Assembly (NCBI GenBank): GCA_002245135.1
Contig: NGBS01001160.1
Location: 682,001 to 746,000, forward strand
Direction: 5' to 3'
DNA length: 64,000 nucleotides
From: Proteromonas lacertae
Lineage: Eukaryota; Sar; Bigyra; Opalinata; Proteromonadidae
The notes beneath the pieces are model-generated. The model did not search any database. It saw nothing but the letters and a program-made list of their open reading frames with translations, and had not been told where the DNA came from. Shown piece after piece: positions 35,201 through 47,153 of the stretch. Both the position numbers and the translations under genes were made by a program. Position 1 is the stretch's first letter, and each line of letters begins with the position of its first letter.

Positions 35201-38200
35201 ATGGATACAAAACCTCTGGAGGGTAGTTTATCCACAGGTAGCATGTTAAGGTCTAGACAATCAAAGTAATTCTTTTTTTGATATAATTTATAGAGTGGAG
35301 TTCAGATGTGAAGCAAAATTGGATAAAGGAGAGTCGATAATGGTGGTAGGATCACACCCTAGTTTAGGGATGTGGAAACATACAAAGGGTGTAGAATTAT
35401 GGACATCTCCAGAGACGTAAGAGTTTCAGGTTATATTCGCATAGATATCCAATTTGGAAGACAAATGCTGATTTATATTTTGATCAAAATAAAGAATTAG
35501 TTTATAAATACTGTATACTACAAGGAGGAGCTTTTTCTGTATGAATTTTAAATTTTCTAACATATATATATATCTATAAATAGCGTTGGGAAGAATCAGA
35601 AGGTAATCGAACAATAACACCAATATGTATATTTACTCTTCTAACAATAACAATAGCAACTGAAGGTCATGTAATGGATATATTAGACACTCAAAGATCA
35701 TCAGGTTATGTAGGAGATACCTGTGACAGAGATGAAGAGTTGAATAGTGAAGATGCAATCCCAGTATTAACTAGAACACTATCAACTAATGATCAGTTAT
35801 TAATCGTCACTATGTTTCTACCAATCAAAATCTCCAAAGACACAAATACAAAGAGATTCAAATTTGAATGGTCAAGTTTATCAATATTATCATTATTCCT
35901 TCGTGAATTGGTGTTAAATAATAATTACAAATGGGTAGGCTGCTTAAGAACAGAACAAACATATACATTAGATGAACAAATTGAAATAGTGAATATTTGT
36001 AAACAGAATAAATGTATTCCAGTGTTTTTAACTCCTGAAGATTTTCAATTGCATTATATTGGTTATTGCAAAGGCTATTTATGGCCAATTTTCCATAATA
36101 TTTTAGATATTTATGGTGATTATGCTCAAAAAGTAATGCCTGAAAAACTAGATCCACAGTATCAAGCCTATAAAAGAGTGAATAAATTGATAGAAAAGGT
36201 AGTTAAAGAGGAATATCATGAAGGTGAATTAATATGGATAATGGACTATCAATTGATGCTATTACCATTCTCATTAAGAAGACATTTAAAACCAGCTAAA
36301 ATTGGATTTGTATTTTATGTACCATTTCCAAGTTCAGATGTATTTTCAACCATTAAACGTATAAATAAATATTTTCTTATTATTATTATTATTATAGAGA
36401 GAAAGGAGTTAATAACATCATTATTATCCTGCGATTCAATCTCATTCCAATCATTTAGTAGTGCAAGACACTTTGGTAATATGTGCCATAGATATATGAA
36501 GGTAATCTATCGTAAGAGTAAAGAAGGATATATAGAAATAGAATATAATGGAAAAGTAGTACCAGTAATAGCATCACATTGTGGTATTGAACCTGAAATA
36601 TATGAGAAATATATCAAAGAAGAAAAGACTATAGCTAAGAAGAAAGAAGAATTAGAAGTTATTGCTAATGGAAGACAAATCATTGGTAGTTATGAAATGG
36701 AAGAAAGATTAAAAGGTATTCCATACAAATTAGCTGCATTATATCAATTCTTTGAAAGATATTCAGAGTTTCGTAATAGTGTCTGTGTTATTATGTATTT
36801 AACTACATCTCCATGTAGAGGAACTGATTATAGTACTTCTGTGAATGAAATACATCGACTGGTGGATAATATTAATACGAAATTTGGTAAAAATAATCAA
36901 AAAATTATTGAATTGAAAGAGAGTAGTTATTTTGATATTGAAAGTAGAATTGCATTATGGACAATAAGTGATTTATATTTTTCCACTCCATTAAGAGATG
37001 GTTTACACTTAATAGCATTAGAATATGTTTATATTAGAAAGGTACTTAGTAGAAAACCTGGTACTGTTATTATATCTGAGCTAACTGGCTGTGCAAGATT
37101 ATTAAATGGTTCTATTAGAGTAAATCCATGGAGAACTGAAGAAATAGTAAGTGCATTATATCATGTATTTGGCAAGATGAGTTATAATGAAAAACAACTT
37201 AGACAAATCAAAAATGAAGAATCATTTGTGCTTAATTCAGCCAGTCAATGGGCAAGAATTCAATTAGAAACATTAAAGAACAGTAATAGCAATACAAGTG
37301 GTGTATTAGTTGGTTTAGGTTTAGGAAATCATATTATACATTTAAGAAGTGATTTTAGACACTTGAGGTATGAAGATATTCGTGATAAATATGTAAATGC
37401 TAAGAGAAGATTGATATTAACAGATTATGGTGGTACTTTAATCCCAAGTCATGTAGAATCAAAGATAGAAGGTGGTGTAGGTGAGAAAATAGATATTAAA
37501 AGAGCTCATGATGTATTATTCAGATTAACTTGTTCTGTATCAAACACTGTGTTTGTAACAAGTGGAAGATTAGCTGAGGAATTAACTTCATCAGTTGGAG
37601 ATATAAAAGAATTGGGATTAGCTGCAGAACATGGATATATTTATAAACTAAACAATAAAACTGATTGGAAGAGATTAATTCAAAGTGAAAATGATGATTA
37701 TGGTTGGAAGAACTTGTGTTATTCAATAATGACTATATTTAAAAACAGAACCAATGGTACCTCTTGTGCAATTAAAGGATGTAGTGTAGTATGGGAATAT
37801 AAAAATGCTGATCCTGATTATGGTCCAATTCAAGCCAAAGAATTATGTGATGTATTAGACTATGAGTTAGCTAATTATGATGTTAAAATTATATTAGAAG
37901 ATTATTATATTGAAGTAAGACCTAATGGAGTAGATAAAGGGAATAGTACAAATCATTTTATTAATTTATTATGTGAAAATGGTAATAGTGTTGATTTTAT
38001 AATGGCAATTGGAGATGATTCAGCTGATGAACCTATGTTTGAAGTAGTTAAGAAATATGCTAATATGCATAGACAAGTTAATTGTTTTACTGTTACAGTA
38101 GGTCAGAAGCCAAGTGAAGCTGATTATTATTTTAATGATGTTAATGACTGTTTGAAAGTACTTGAAGATTTAGGAAGAACGATTGGTAAAGTCAAGAGTG

Positions 38201-38415
38201 TAACTGATCTACAAACTATATTGAGGAATAATCCAGAGAATTCGTTATCATTGAAGAAGAAGCCAGTTCCTAGAAGTATTAGTGCAATATTTCCACAGAA
38301 GTTCACTAAGAGTGGTATTAATCCTGATGATATGTTTGGTGGAATTGATGATTCTGTTCCAGAGGAAGCATTTAGTGATGATGATGATGATGATGATAGT
38401 GCTGTGTTTGTATAA
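35201..38415 (+). CDS. CBM20-TPS-TPP trehalose-6-phosphate synthase/phosphatase-like protein
   Basis: Five exons give 1,024 residues. Residues about 22-120 are a CBM20 starch-binding domain (MVVGSHPSLGMWK...GVELWTSPETYPIWK...YKYCILQGG..SRWE). A GT20 TPS domain follows, in the style of plant class II proteins (LLIVTMFLPIKISKD). It keeps MDYQLMLLP, VPFPSSDVF and RDGLHLIALEYV. In the usual DRLDY.KGIP motif it reads YEMEERLKGIP, so the sugar-phosphate-contacting Arg appears lost while Lys stays. The C-terminal TPP domain has LTDYGGTLIP instead of LDYDGT, losing the second catalytic Asp, though VTSGR and GDDSADEPMFE remain. The protein ends in an acidic tail. Inference: a carbohydrate-sensing or regulatory TPS rather than a competent enzyme. 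A 39-nt intron near 36360-36398 is a multiple of three. Confidence 0.9.
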
Positions 38416-38670
38416 AAATTATTATATAAAAGTTATAAATTCTGAGTTTTTTTTTATAAATTATATAGTAAAGCCAATAAAATTTACATTCTATTCTTTA
38501 TATTATTGTATTTCTAAGAGGAAATAAGATAAATACATAATTAAAAGGATTTATAACATATTATAAAGAATCATTAATACATACTACTATCATCATTTGT
38601 TTGTAGTATTTATTATATTTGTTTGTAAATAAATCATATTTAAAAAAAAAAAATGTTTAACAATAATAAA

Positions 38671-40071
38671 CTACATATGAATTAAACAAAGAATTCCACA
38701 TGATAATAGCAATGTAATTGGTGTTAATATACATCCAACCTTTATAAATGTGAAAAAGGAAATATTAATCTTATAATCTAACAATATTCTTAACCACATA
38801 ATACCAGCTAAAGCTCCTAATGGAGTTAAATTTGCACCTAAATTACTACCAATAACAGATGCAAAAACAGCATTTTCATTAAATGGCTTTGACATGGATG
38901 ATATAATAGGAACAAATGAAACAGACATTGGTATATTATTTAATACATTAGCAGCAATGGTTGAACCAACACCATAAACTAATAATACTTTAACATTTGA
39001 ATCTGATATACCAGAAAGAAAATGACCAATTTTTGAAAATACATCATGAAATGTTAAGCAATTTACTAATATAAATAATGAAGGTAAAAATGGAAGAATT
39101 GGCCAAGGTAAAGTAGACATTATAGAAATAAAGAAACCAGGGGATGGTTTTCTGACTATATCAATAACAATATTATAAATTAATAAAACTAATCCTAAAA
39201 TAGCAGAAATTTGCCACATCTCAAATGGAAAGAATGGTAATGAACTAATTGCCATTAAAACTATAGTTATTGATAATATGATTAAACCAACAATCATATC
39301 ACATTTATTTTTAATGCATTCACTTGGATCATGAGGACTTCCCACTTTTGTGAATGGCATGTTAATCTCTTTACTAAAATAAATGTATAAAACAAAAACG
39401 TTAGTTAATCCACCTATTAGTGTAGCAGGAACCATGTAAACGAAAAAATGTATAAATGAAATATTGAATGCTGTTCCTAATACTATGTTTGTTGGATTTG
39501 AAATAATGAATATCATACTCCATGTGTTTGCAGCAAAAAATTCTCCAAATAAAAAAGGAATTGGGTCTATTCCTACAGCTTCTGCAAAATGATATATAAA
39601 AGGAGTAAATGTCAAAATAACAACATCATTTGAAGTGAAAACAGTTAAGACTGAGACTGTGAAATATATTATAAAGTACAATTTACGACTACTACCTCCT
39701 GATTTATTTACAGCGTATAATGCACACCATTCAAAAAATCCTGTGCAATCTAAAAATTTAGATATATAAACCATTGAAAAGAACAATATAATAATCCCAA
39801 CAGGATTTAATCCTTGAAACATCCACAATCCATCCATAGCGACTTTAAACGGAATACAACCAGTAGCCAAGCAAATAATAGCTCCAATAAAAGGAAATAT
39901 AAAAAATGTTTCAACTACAATAACTCTCTTATAACTAGTACCTACAACGTTATATTCAACTCTCTTTCCGTATTTATATGTAATTGTCGGTTTAAAGAGT
40001 GCCAACAGCGCCATACCAGCGATTGATATACAAAATATGATTATAGATAATATGAATTTATCCATAAACAA
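38671..40071 (-). CDS. ArsB/NhaD/CitMHS-superfamily ion permease
   Basis: A single intronless frame of 466 residues with about 11-12 hydrophobic helices. Ion-transporter superfamily signatures are present: FTSNDVVILTFTPFIY in the first half and IISNPTNIVLGTAF just after, then a symmetrical second half with NVLNNIPMSVSF and GSNLGANLTPLGALAGIMW. The paired hairpin motifs (TSNDV / NNIPM and NPTNI / GANLTP) are the substrate-binding core. Members carry arsenite, Na+/H+, citrate or silicon in different lineages, so I do not name the substrate. The likely location is plasma or vacuolar membrane. The gene is intronless unlike most neighbours, and a TCGTTTT motif lies 28 bp upstream of its start. Confidence 0.8.
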   Translation of the reverse strand: MFMDKFILSIIIFCISIAGMALLALFKPTITYKYGKRVEYNVVGTSYKRVIVVETFFIFPFIGAIICLATGCIPFKVAMDGLWMFQGLNPVGIIILFFSMVYISKFLDCTGFFEWCALYAVNKSGGSSRKLYFIIYFTVSVLTVFTSNDVVILTFTPFIYHFAEAVGIDPIPFLFGEFFAANTWSMIFIISNPTNIVLGTAFNISFIHFFVYMVPATLIGGLTNVFVLYIYFSKEINMPFTKVGSPHDPSECIKNKCDMIVGLIILSITIVLMAISSLPFFPFEMWQISAILGLVLLIYNIVIDIVRKPSPGFFISIMSTLPWPILPFLPSLFILVNCLTFHDVFSKIGHFLSGISDSNVKVLLVYGVGSTIAANVLNNIPMSVSFVPIISSMSKPFNENAVFASVIGSNLGANLTPLGALAGIMWLRILLDYKINISFFTFIKVGCILTPITLLLSCGILCLIHM

Positions 40072-40098
40072 AAAAATGTAATTGTTTCAAAAATATAT

Positions 40099-40105
40099 TC
40101 GTTTT
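40099..40105 (+). promoter_or_regulatory. TCGTTTT element upstream of the permease gene
   Basis: Exact heptamer 28 bp upstream of the minus-strand start at 40071. Confidence 0.3.
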
Positions 40106-40135
40106 GATGGAATAGTATTTCAAGCAACACTATAT

Positions 40136-40407
40136 TCATTCATTTATATTACAATAGTTGTATATCTTCCCATTACAACTGCTAGTAAAAAACAATTCTT
40201 CACTATAATTCCTAAAATCATTCACAAAAGCAGAACATTTATTATATTTTTTGTTATATCATCGTAAACACTCTTATTTGCACCAGTTGCCCATATCATA
40301 AATACACTATTTGATGTACAAGATTGCATTTTTTCTTCTTTCAATACTGATACTATATTTAATAATATATTGCATTCATTTTCAGATTTGCAAAATTTAC
40401 TATCCAT
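40136..40407 (-). CDS. Small unknown protein, frame uncertain
   Basis: MDSKFCKSENECNILL...SNSVFMIWATGANKSVYDDITKNI is open from 40407, then the frame ends after a few codons. A sensible continuation, KCSAFVNDFRNYSEELF...IYNYCNINE, lies in another frame from about 40232 to the TGA at 40136. Either a base is missing, or an atypical intron is present, or one of the two pieces is fortuitous. The joined pieces would make a small soluble protein of about 90 residues. No family recognised. The opposite-strand frame 40082-40267 is probably a shadow. Confidence 0.3.
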
Positions 40408-40716
40408 TTTATTCAATATATTATTCAAAAATCAAATTATTATGATTCTTTTGTGTCTTCTTCATTAAATTCGGCTTATCTATATCTTTTTTGGTATATT
40501 AATTGATATCTGTTGAGTATTATCAATCAAAACACTTTAGTTAATTCTGTAATGCAAATTTCACATGTTTATAATTAATATTAGTTGCAAATATACCACA
40601 TCATCTGTCAATACTTAGTAACACAAAGATCAATCAGATTCTCTAATCACATCAATCAAATAATTCTTTTTCTTAAACTAAGCTTGATTCCTATCAAACA
40701 TCAAAATTCTTTTTTT
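40408..40716. other. Intergenic, no gene seen
   Basis: About 0.3 kb of AT-rich DNA between divergent genes. Short frames without homology or splice support. It presumably holds the FAM32A promoter. Confidence 0.5.
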
Positions 40717-41184
40717 ATGTCTACTAGCTATCAGAACGTAGTTACAGGGAAATTGAAGTTAGCTGTTAAAAGTAAAGTAGTCACACCAGACGAGTATCAT
40801 ATGTCTATACCTTTTAGACTTAAGAAAAGAAAGCATCACCACCACCATGATAAAGAAGATAAAGAATCATCTAAAAAACGAAAATTAGCTATTCCTAATA
40901 TAGAAGAAAAAATAAAAAAGTATAATTGGAGTTTTTATTCTTATAGAGATGAATATGAACCAGTGGTTAGAGAAGATACTCGAACAGAAGCTGAGAAGAA
41001 GTTTGAAGAAGCTAGAAAAGCCAGAGTATACTTTAACAAAATATTGATAATTTAGGAGAAGAGTTTAGCAAAGGAGATGGCACGAAAATCACATCGAGAA
41101 AGAATATCTGAATTTAATGAGAAAATGTGTAAAGCAACAGAATACTATGAAATGCCAAAAATTGCTTCAGCTGGTTTAGGTTAA
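40717..41184 (+). CDS. FAM32A: FAM32A homologue
   Basis: Two exons (30-nt intron at about 41026-41055) give 145 residues. The N-terminal YQNVVTGKLKLA corresponds to the GPLKLK start of FAM32A. A basic nuclear-localisation-like stretch KKRKHHHHHDKED follows, then the conserved C-terminal half RTEAEKKFEEARKAREKSLA.EMARKSHRERISEFNEKM....EYYEMPKIA, which matches FAM32A (FEKMQEKRQMERILKKASKTHKQRVEDFN.. LT.HYDIPKV). In animals FAM32A is a second-step spliceosomal factor. That is of interest in a genome with such tiny introns. An upstream in-frame Met is ignored because the conserved region begins at 40717. Confidence 0.85.
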
Positions 41185-41262
41185 TGATATTTATTTTTAT
41201 TTTTATTTTTTTAATATTGTTTATAAAATGAAAAACAAACAATATAACAGAAATAATATATT

Positions 41263-43635
41263 TTAAACTCTTTTTCTCTTCATCAATTCTAAAGGTATTA
41301 GATATATAATGTATATATATATACGAAATGATACTAATCCAATAACAGCTAATGTTGATAATGTCATAACAACTGGAAGTTTCATACTTCTTTTACTTTT
41401 AGTTGCAAAACCAATACCTCTTGTAACAGTAAATTCATACAACAAATTGTGATTGAAATTCTTTATTCTATTATTGAATTCAAGTGGATCAATCAACCCT
41501 ACATCTTGAGTATGTTTTCTAATTATTTTAAATGATTCACATTCATTAAATTTAACTGTCAATAAATCAGATTTTGTTCCAATAAACTGCATTTTTAATG
41601 ATAATGGTATTTGTTTCTATCATCATTAAATATTATATATATATAGAATATACTTGAATATTAATTGCTTCATATGCAGATTGAGTGCTTGTAGAATCAT
41701 ATAATATATCTAAACATAATAATCAATAATATTATTATAATAAATTATACAAACTACATCACAATAATTGATATTGTTAGTTAGTATTTTATTGATATTA
41801 TTATTACTACATTCAGTCATCTAAAACAACAATATATAAGAGATTTATATATATACAATAATTGATTTCTCTTCATCGCTTTTACCTGATATACTATACA
41901 CACCTGTATAAGTATCAGTAGGATAAGAAGTAATTTCATTCTGTAAAAAGTGACTTATAAAACTTGTCTATTAAAAAAACAATAATAAAGACTGAATTAT
42001 ATATATATATATATACTTTACCACTTCCTTTTGATCCAACAACAAAGCAATGAATAGTTTTATAATCCAACTCTTTATGCAAACGAAACTCTAATGATGG
42101 ACATCTATTCAATAAGAATAATTATTTTATAATTTTATATACTTTTTAACAACAAATGCAGTATTAATATCATCTCTATAACCAAGATAAATCAACATTT
42201 CCAATGTATAATTCACATTAATATGAATAAGAAGATTCCATAATGAAAAGAATGAGATATAAGTCAATGTATCATTAACGTTCTTCGTTATTAATGAAAA
42301 TGGAATATCTTTAGAAAAACTATAAATAATATATAATTATATATTAAATAAATACAATTCTGAATTTAATATATTCTCATTATAAAATATATTATCATAT
42401 TCAGTAATCTTTGACATTTCTTTTATATCATTATAACTCAATTTACCATCATGATCTGAATCATATTGAATAAATATCTTTCTAAGATAATTAATTGCAT
42501 TATCAGATAATTCATATCTACAATTATTATCTATAACAGGTAAATGAGAGGTATTGTATTGCAATTCTTTATTATAACTATATTATATAATATATATATA
42601 TTAATAATACTTAAACTTGTGTAATATCTGCCAACATGATTCTGGATTATCTCTTTCAATAAACATAAACACCAATAACACAAAACCACTATATATTAAT
42701 TATTATTAATATTATATACTCAAATGTAATATAGTTTTTATATAATGCATTTTTATTTGCTTTAAATAAAATATTTTTAATCTGCGAAATATGACAAGAT
42801 AATAAATCAACATAAAAACAGGATTTCTATAATAATATGTTATATATAAATACTTGAAAATTAGATAATTCTGTATCATTTAAATAATTATCACAATCAA
42901 TATCATAATAATTAAATATTCTATGTAATACCATTATATATTTATCAGTAAATGACTATTTAAATAAATAAATATAAATTTATACATTATTTAATCGATT
43001 ATAAATTGGTGTTAATGGAGATAAAACAGATCTTTCACAATAATAAAAGGCAGTTTGGATATTTTCAGTGGAAAATTTAGTGCACAAAACAGATGCTTCT
43101 ATATTGTTGTATATACTTAACATTTTGTCTGAAAATTCTTTTAATTGTAATTTGATTTCATCGATTTGTGATGGATCTATTAAATCTACTTTATTTCCTA
43201 CAATAACAACTTGACACTATTAATAATTAATAATATACAATAGTCATACTGATTGATTATTCTCTTTTAAGAAAGTGAACAAGTTATTTGTCAAGAAATC
43301 AAGTGAATTTGGTTTTGTTATATCATAAACAGCTAAAATAGCATCATACTATAATAAATAATCAAATAAAATATACTCTTTCGTATAAAATCAGTTCCTT
43401 ATAATTATTACCTAAAATATATTAAATAAATAAGTTACCAGAATCTGTAATTAAAACTGTTGGATCTTGCTTATTTTCTGGAGGTATCATCACCTCATCT
43501 AGAATAGATGGAACATCTTCATCTTCTGATTCACTAACAAGTGAATGTATTAAACTACTTTTACCAACTTTATCTATTAATATTATATTGAATATATTTA
43601 CTTGCTCCTACAACGAGAATTTTCAAAAAATTCAT
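41263..43635 (-). CDS. MIRO: Miro, mitochondrial Rho GTPase (Gem1-like)
   Basis: Starts MNFLKILVVGANKVGKSSL, with the G1 loop completed across a 28-nt intron. GNKVDL is the G4 motif of GTPase 1. Then EF-hand 1 (DIDCDNYLNDTE), the Miro linker ITFDGFVLLVFMFIERDNPESCWQILHKF, EF-hand 2 (DSDHDGKLSYND), a second GTPase with VGSKGSGK, and a C-terminal membrane helix VVMTLSTLAVIGLVSFQLMKRKRV. This domain order is unique to Miro, a tail-anchored outer-mitochondrial-membrane protein that links calcium to mitochondrial transport and ER contacts. The gene is cut by about fifteen introns of 26-45 nt, the densest in the window, several made almost wholly of TA repeats. Confidence 0.93.
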
Positions 43636-44200
43636 TTAAAAAATCAATGAAACGATCAAATATTTTGAAACATGATTTGAATTGATATACAAGCAATGCT
43701 GAATGCTCTTAGAAGTAATAACATGCATGTTATATGATCTTTTGAATTGTAAACTATCAAATAATTCAAGTGCCTTCACAATTGTGTTCTATATTATATT
43801 ATGCTCTATTAAAAGGATGACTGATTAATATATTTCATGCATATCATATAAATGAACATAAATTTTAGTTAAATACTTTTAAATACCCATTTTATTTTTT
43901 ACATGGATGTGAAATGAAAGTGAAAATCACCATAATGCTTATAAAATGGATAATATTATGCTTTTATGTCAATTAAAAAAGCTATGAATGAAATGTCAAA
44001 TATTAGGTTAATCTTACATAAAAGTGATGTGTACATATATTCAAATTAATAGAGAAGCATAAATAACTCAAAATGGAAGGTAATTACCTAGAAATGACAC
44101 TGTGTAAATAAAGAAAAAAAATTGTCGGTTAATATTTCTAAAATTTCATAAAATTTTGAATTTAGAAATGTCTGTCAAAATCAACTCTCTCACACTTTGT
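43636..44200. other. Intergenic, no gene seen
   Basis: About 0.56 kb of AT-rich sequence between the Miro start and a decayed mucin-like gene. No open frame over 60 codons, no tRNA features. An AAACGAT element lies 15 bp from the Miro start. Confidence 0.5.
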
Positions 44201-45688
44201 ATGAAAATTTTAAGGTTATATTTTAGGTTTTGCCTTTTTTGTCTGCCTATCTGCAGTTTTTGCTTCCTCAGTTCAGCAATCTGGCAAATCATACAAATTA
44301 CTTGGCAAATTTTCCCCCAAAAGTGTAATTCACAATGATGGTGATGATGAAGTGCTGGTAAAAAGAAAGTTCAGCAAAATAACCCCAACTGAAAAGAATA
44401 ATTTGAAACACTTGGAAGTTGAGGAGAAGAAGGTAGATAACGAAGAAATAAAGATTAATAAGGATGGGAAAAAGTTAATTGAAGCAGAGAGAGAATTGGG
44501 TGATGAAAATGAAAGAGAATTAAGGTGGTTATTACTAGTGATACAACTGAAGAAGAATCATCAGCATCAACAGCTGATGTTACAACACCATCAACAATCA
44601 GAACCAATAACTACTGATCCAACAACTACTGATCCAACAACCACTGATCCATCAACTACTTCACAATCACAAGGATCATCAACAACACAAGCAGCATCAA
44701 CAGATCAACAACAGAAGCAACTACTTCAACTAATGAAGCTACAACAACAGAACCAGATACAGACAGGATCAACCAGAAACAACAGAAGCAACAACTGCCA
44801 ACAGATTCACCAGCTACAACCACACCATCACATCAGAAACGATCAACATCTGATAGCAACTACATCCATCAGTCAACAGAAACAACAACTACACCATCTT
44901 CAACATCAGAAACTGGATCAACAACTACACCTACAGAAACTGGACCAACAACACCAGAAGCAACTACTGAAAAGCCAACTACACCAGAACCAACTACTAC
45001 TTATTCTATATCACTTTACATATAATCATTACTAAAGCTAAATAGTACTGTAATGAATGATGCTTATGAGGAAGATGGAGATTATTATTATGAGAATGTG
45101 GAAAGAAGATTTTAAAACACTTTACTCGAAAATATAACTAATATCTTCCAACGATGATGTAACAATGTTGAAGTTATAGATATTAATAATGATACATACT
45201 GACTGTCAGATCATACAAAGAATAGTTTGAGAGGATTAGAAAATAGTAATGATGTATGGAATTATGAATTTACTTTGTAAATGTTACAATAACTGTTAAA
45301 ATCTTATGATGAATGAGCGTGATCAATATTAATGAAACTTTAAATGAAATAAGTGAAGAAGATAAGATTGATGATAAAATCATTAGTAATAAGTATTATG
45401 AAAATTTGATAGTGTTGAACTAGTGAATAGCAAGTATTACTACTATTTCAATAGGTTGAAACTAACATCAGGAGAAGTTGAACTACAACTACACCAACTG
45501 ATGATAGTCAAGGTGGTGATGATGATGATGATGATTGGAAGATAGTAGTAGGTATAGTAGTACCTGTAGTATGTATAATAATCATCATATTAATCGTACT
45601 ATGCTGCTTATACTGTAAGAAACCCAAATATACAGTTGATGAGAAGACTGGTTCAAAGGTGATGAGACAAACAAACCCATACCTTTAA
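44201..45688 (+). pseudogene. Decayed mucin-like single-pass membrane protein
   Basis: MKIL starts a signal peptide, but its hydrophobic core (GFAFFVCLSAVFASS) is in the +1 frame. A charged segment follows (DDEVLVKRKFSKITP), then a Thr/Pro-rich stalk whose best reading changes frame (TTDPTTTDP, later ETTTTPSSTSETG and PTTPEATTEKP). A stretch from about 45030 to 45480 has stops in all useful frames. A clean C-terminus then reads WKIVVGIVVPVVC...LYCKKPKYTVDEKTG. Several breaks together indicate decay. The paralogue at 45895-46982 has the same signal peptide-charged-stalk-helix plan. The intact ancestor would be a surface mucin-like glycoprotein. A long Gln/His-rich frame here is the wrong frame of the Thr-rich stalk. 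Confidence 0.6.
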
Positions 45689-45894
45689 AGGTAAATTTTA
45701 AGCACAACTAAACATATATATTTATTAATTTCTCAAAATGCAAAAGAAGTAATATATTAATTTTGTTTGTTATAGTTGAATGAATGTTACAAAACCATAA
45801 AATAAGTTGTGATAAATATGAGCATAATTAAAATGATACGAAATTGTGATAAAAATGACAGTTTAAATACTTTAGACATAATTGTGAAACAGAA

Positions 45895-46982
45895 ATGAAT
45901 TTCAAATTATTCTTGATTAGTATAACCAAAATTATCTTTTTATAATATATAGTATTTATTCTATTCTTCGTTATTCACATCGTAAAAGCAAATAAAAACG
46001 AAGAAGATTCTGATTATGAAATTCTATACAAAAGAATATCTTTATCCAATTCCAAGCAAGTAAGTAATGATAAACATGTAAAGAATAAAATAAAATATAT
46101 TGCTGCTGTAGAACAGATAGATGAGAAAGAAACAATTGAAGAATCAACCTTAGAATCAAATACTGTTGAAAATATACTAACAACAACATCTATTACCACT
46201 CCAGACACAACAACCATAATTGAATCATCTACAACTATTCAAGATACGACAACTACGGAATTAACAACTAATACTCCTCAATCAACAACAGAATATACAA
46301 CACCAGAAGAAACAACAACTACTGTTGATATTACCATCTATTTCAGATATAACAACTGCTGAATCGACTACTACTCAAGAGATTATAACACAAACAACTT
46401 TACTCCCTTTCAATAAAGGTGATATAACAATCATTATTACATTCTGCAATACAATATCAAACACTTTATCTGATAAATCAATCACATCCCTTAAAGTAAT
46501 TTTCATTTATTTATATTCTAAAGTATTTAATATCAACATAACAGAAAATCAAATACAGATACAAGTAGAACAGACTAAAAATACTTTTCTAAGAATATTA
46601 TCATCAAGTAATCTGATATTGATATTGAGTATAAAAATAACATCAGATAATGAATATGAATATATCCTGTTGAAAAATGCCACTGAAGTATTTGTCCAGA
46701 GCTATTACAACAACACATTAGTATGAATCGAACTATCCATTAATTTTACTTGAAAAAATCAAGAATGACAGCAATTTAAAAGATATATTCCTAAACTCCA
46801 ACATTATTAATTTAGATTATTATTTTTCTATAGATAATGAAGAACCAACTAAAAAACCTGAGAATAATACTTGGAAGATTATTATAGGAGTTGTTGTCCC
46901 ACTTGTTTGCATTGTGATTATTCTAATTGTTCTACGTTTAATCAAGCCAAAGAAAGCATCTCATCAAAAAGCAAGATTTTAA
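45895..46982 (+). CDS. Mucin-like membrane protein, frame uncertain (possible pseudogene)
   Basis: MNFKLFLI joins across a 33-nt intron to IFILFFVIHIVKA, a signal peptide. Then an acidic/basic segment (DYEILYKRIS), a Thr-rich stalk (TTTSITTPDTTT, STTIQDTTTTELTT), a globular part (ITIIITFCNTIS...ITENQIQIQVEQ), and the membrane helix WKIIIGVVVPLVCIVIILIVL with a short basic tail. Two +1 steps are needed to keep this plan: one between 46325 and 46360, one at 46724-46730 (TTA GTA TGA). The C-terminus is homologous to that of the decayed gene upstream. It may be a real surface protein with consensus errors, or an early pseudogene. Confidence 0.5.
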
Positions 46983-47138
46983 CAATCTAAATCTAAATTT
47001 TTAATATTATTCCAATATTTCATATTATTTGTATTGATTGTACTGATAGATATATAAATAAACCAAAATAACACACCTGATCACCTTATATCTCACTCTA
47101 CAACTTTTAAAAATCAAGCCTATATCAAACTATTTTTA

Positions 47139-47145
47139 TCGTTTT
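47139..47145 (+). promoter_or_regulatory. TCGTTTT element upstream of the PSD gene
   Basis: Exact heptamer ending 9 bp before the start codon at 47154, so possibly in the 5' UTR. Confidence 0.3.
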
Positions 47146-47153
47146 TTTCTATA

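Noticed and set aside
40082-40267. Plus-strand 61-codon hydrophobic frame
   Set aside because: It overlaps antisense to a more protein-like minus-strand reading and has no start context or homology.
44352-45035. Gln/His-rich open frame of 227 codons
   Set aside because: It is a +1-shifted reading of a Thr/Pro mucin stalk (ACA/CCA codons read as CAA/CAC), so I treated it as an artefact of the decayed gene.
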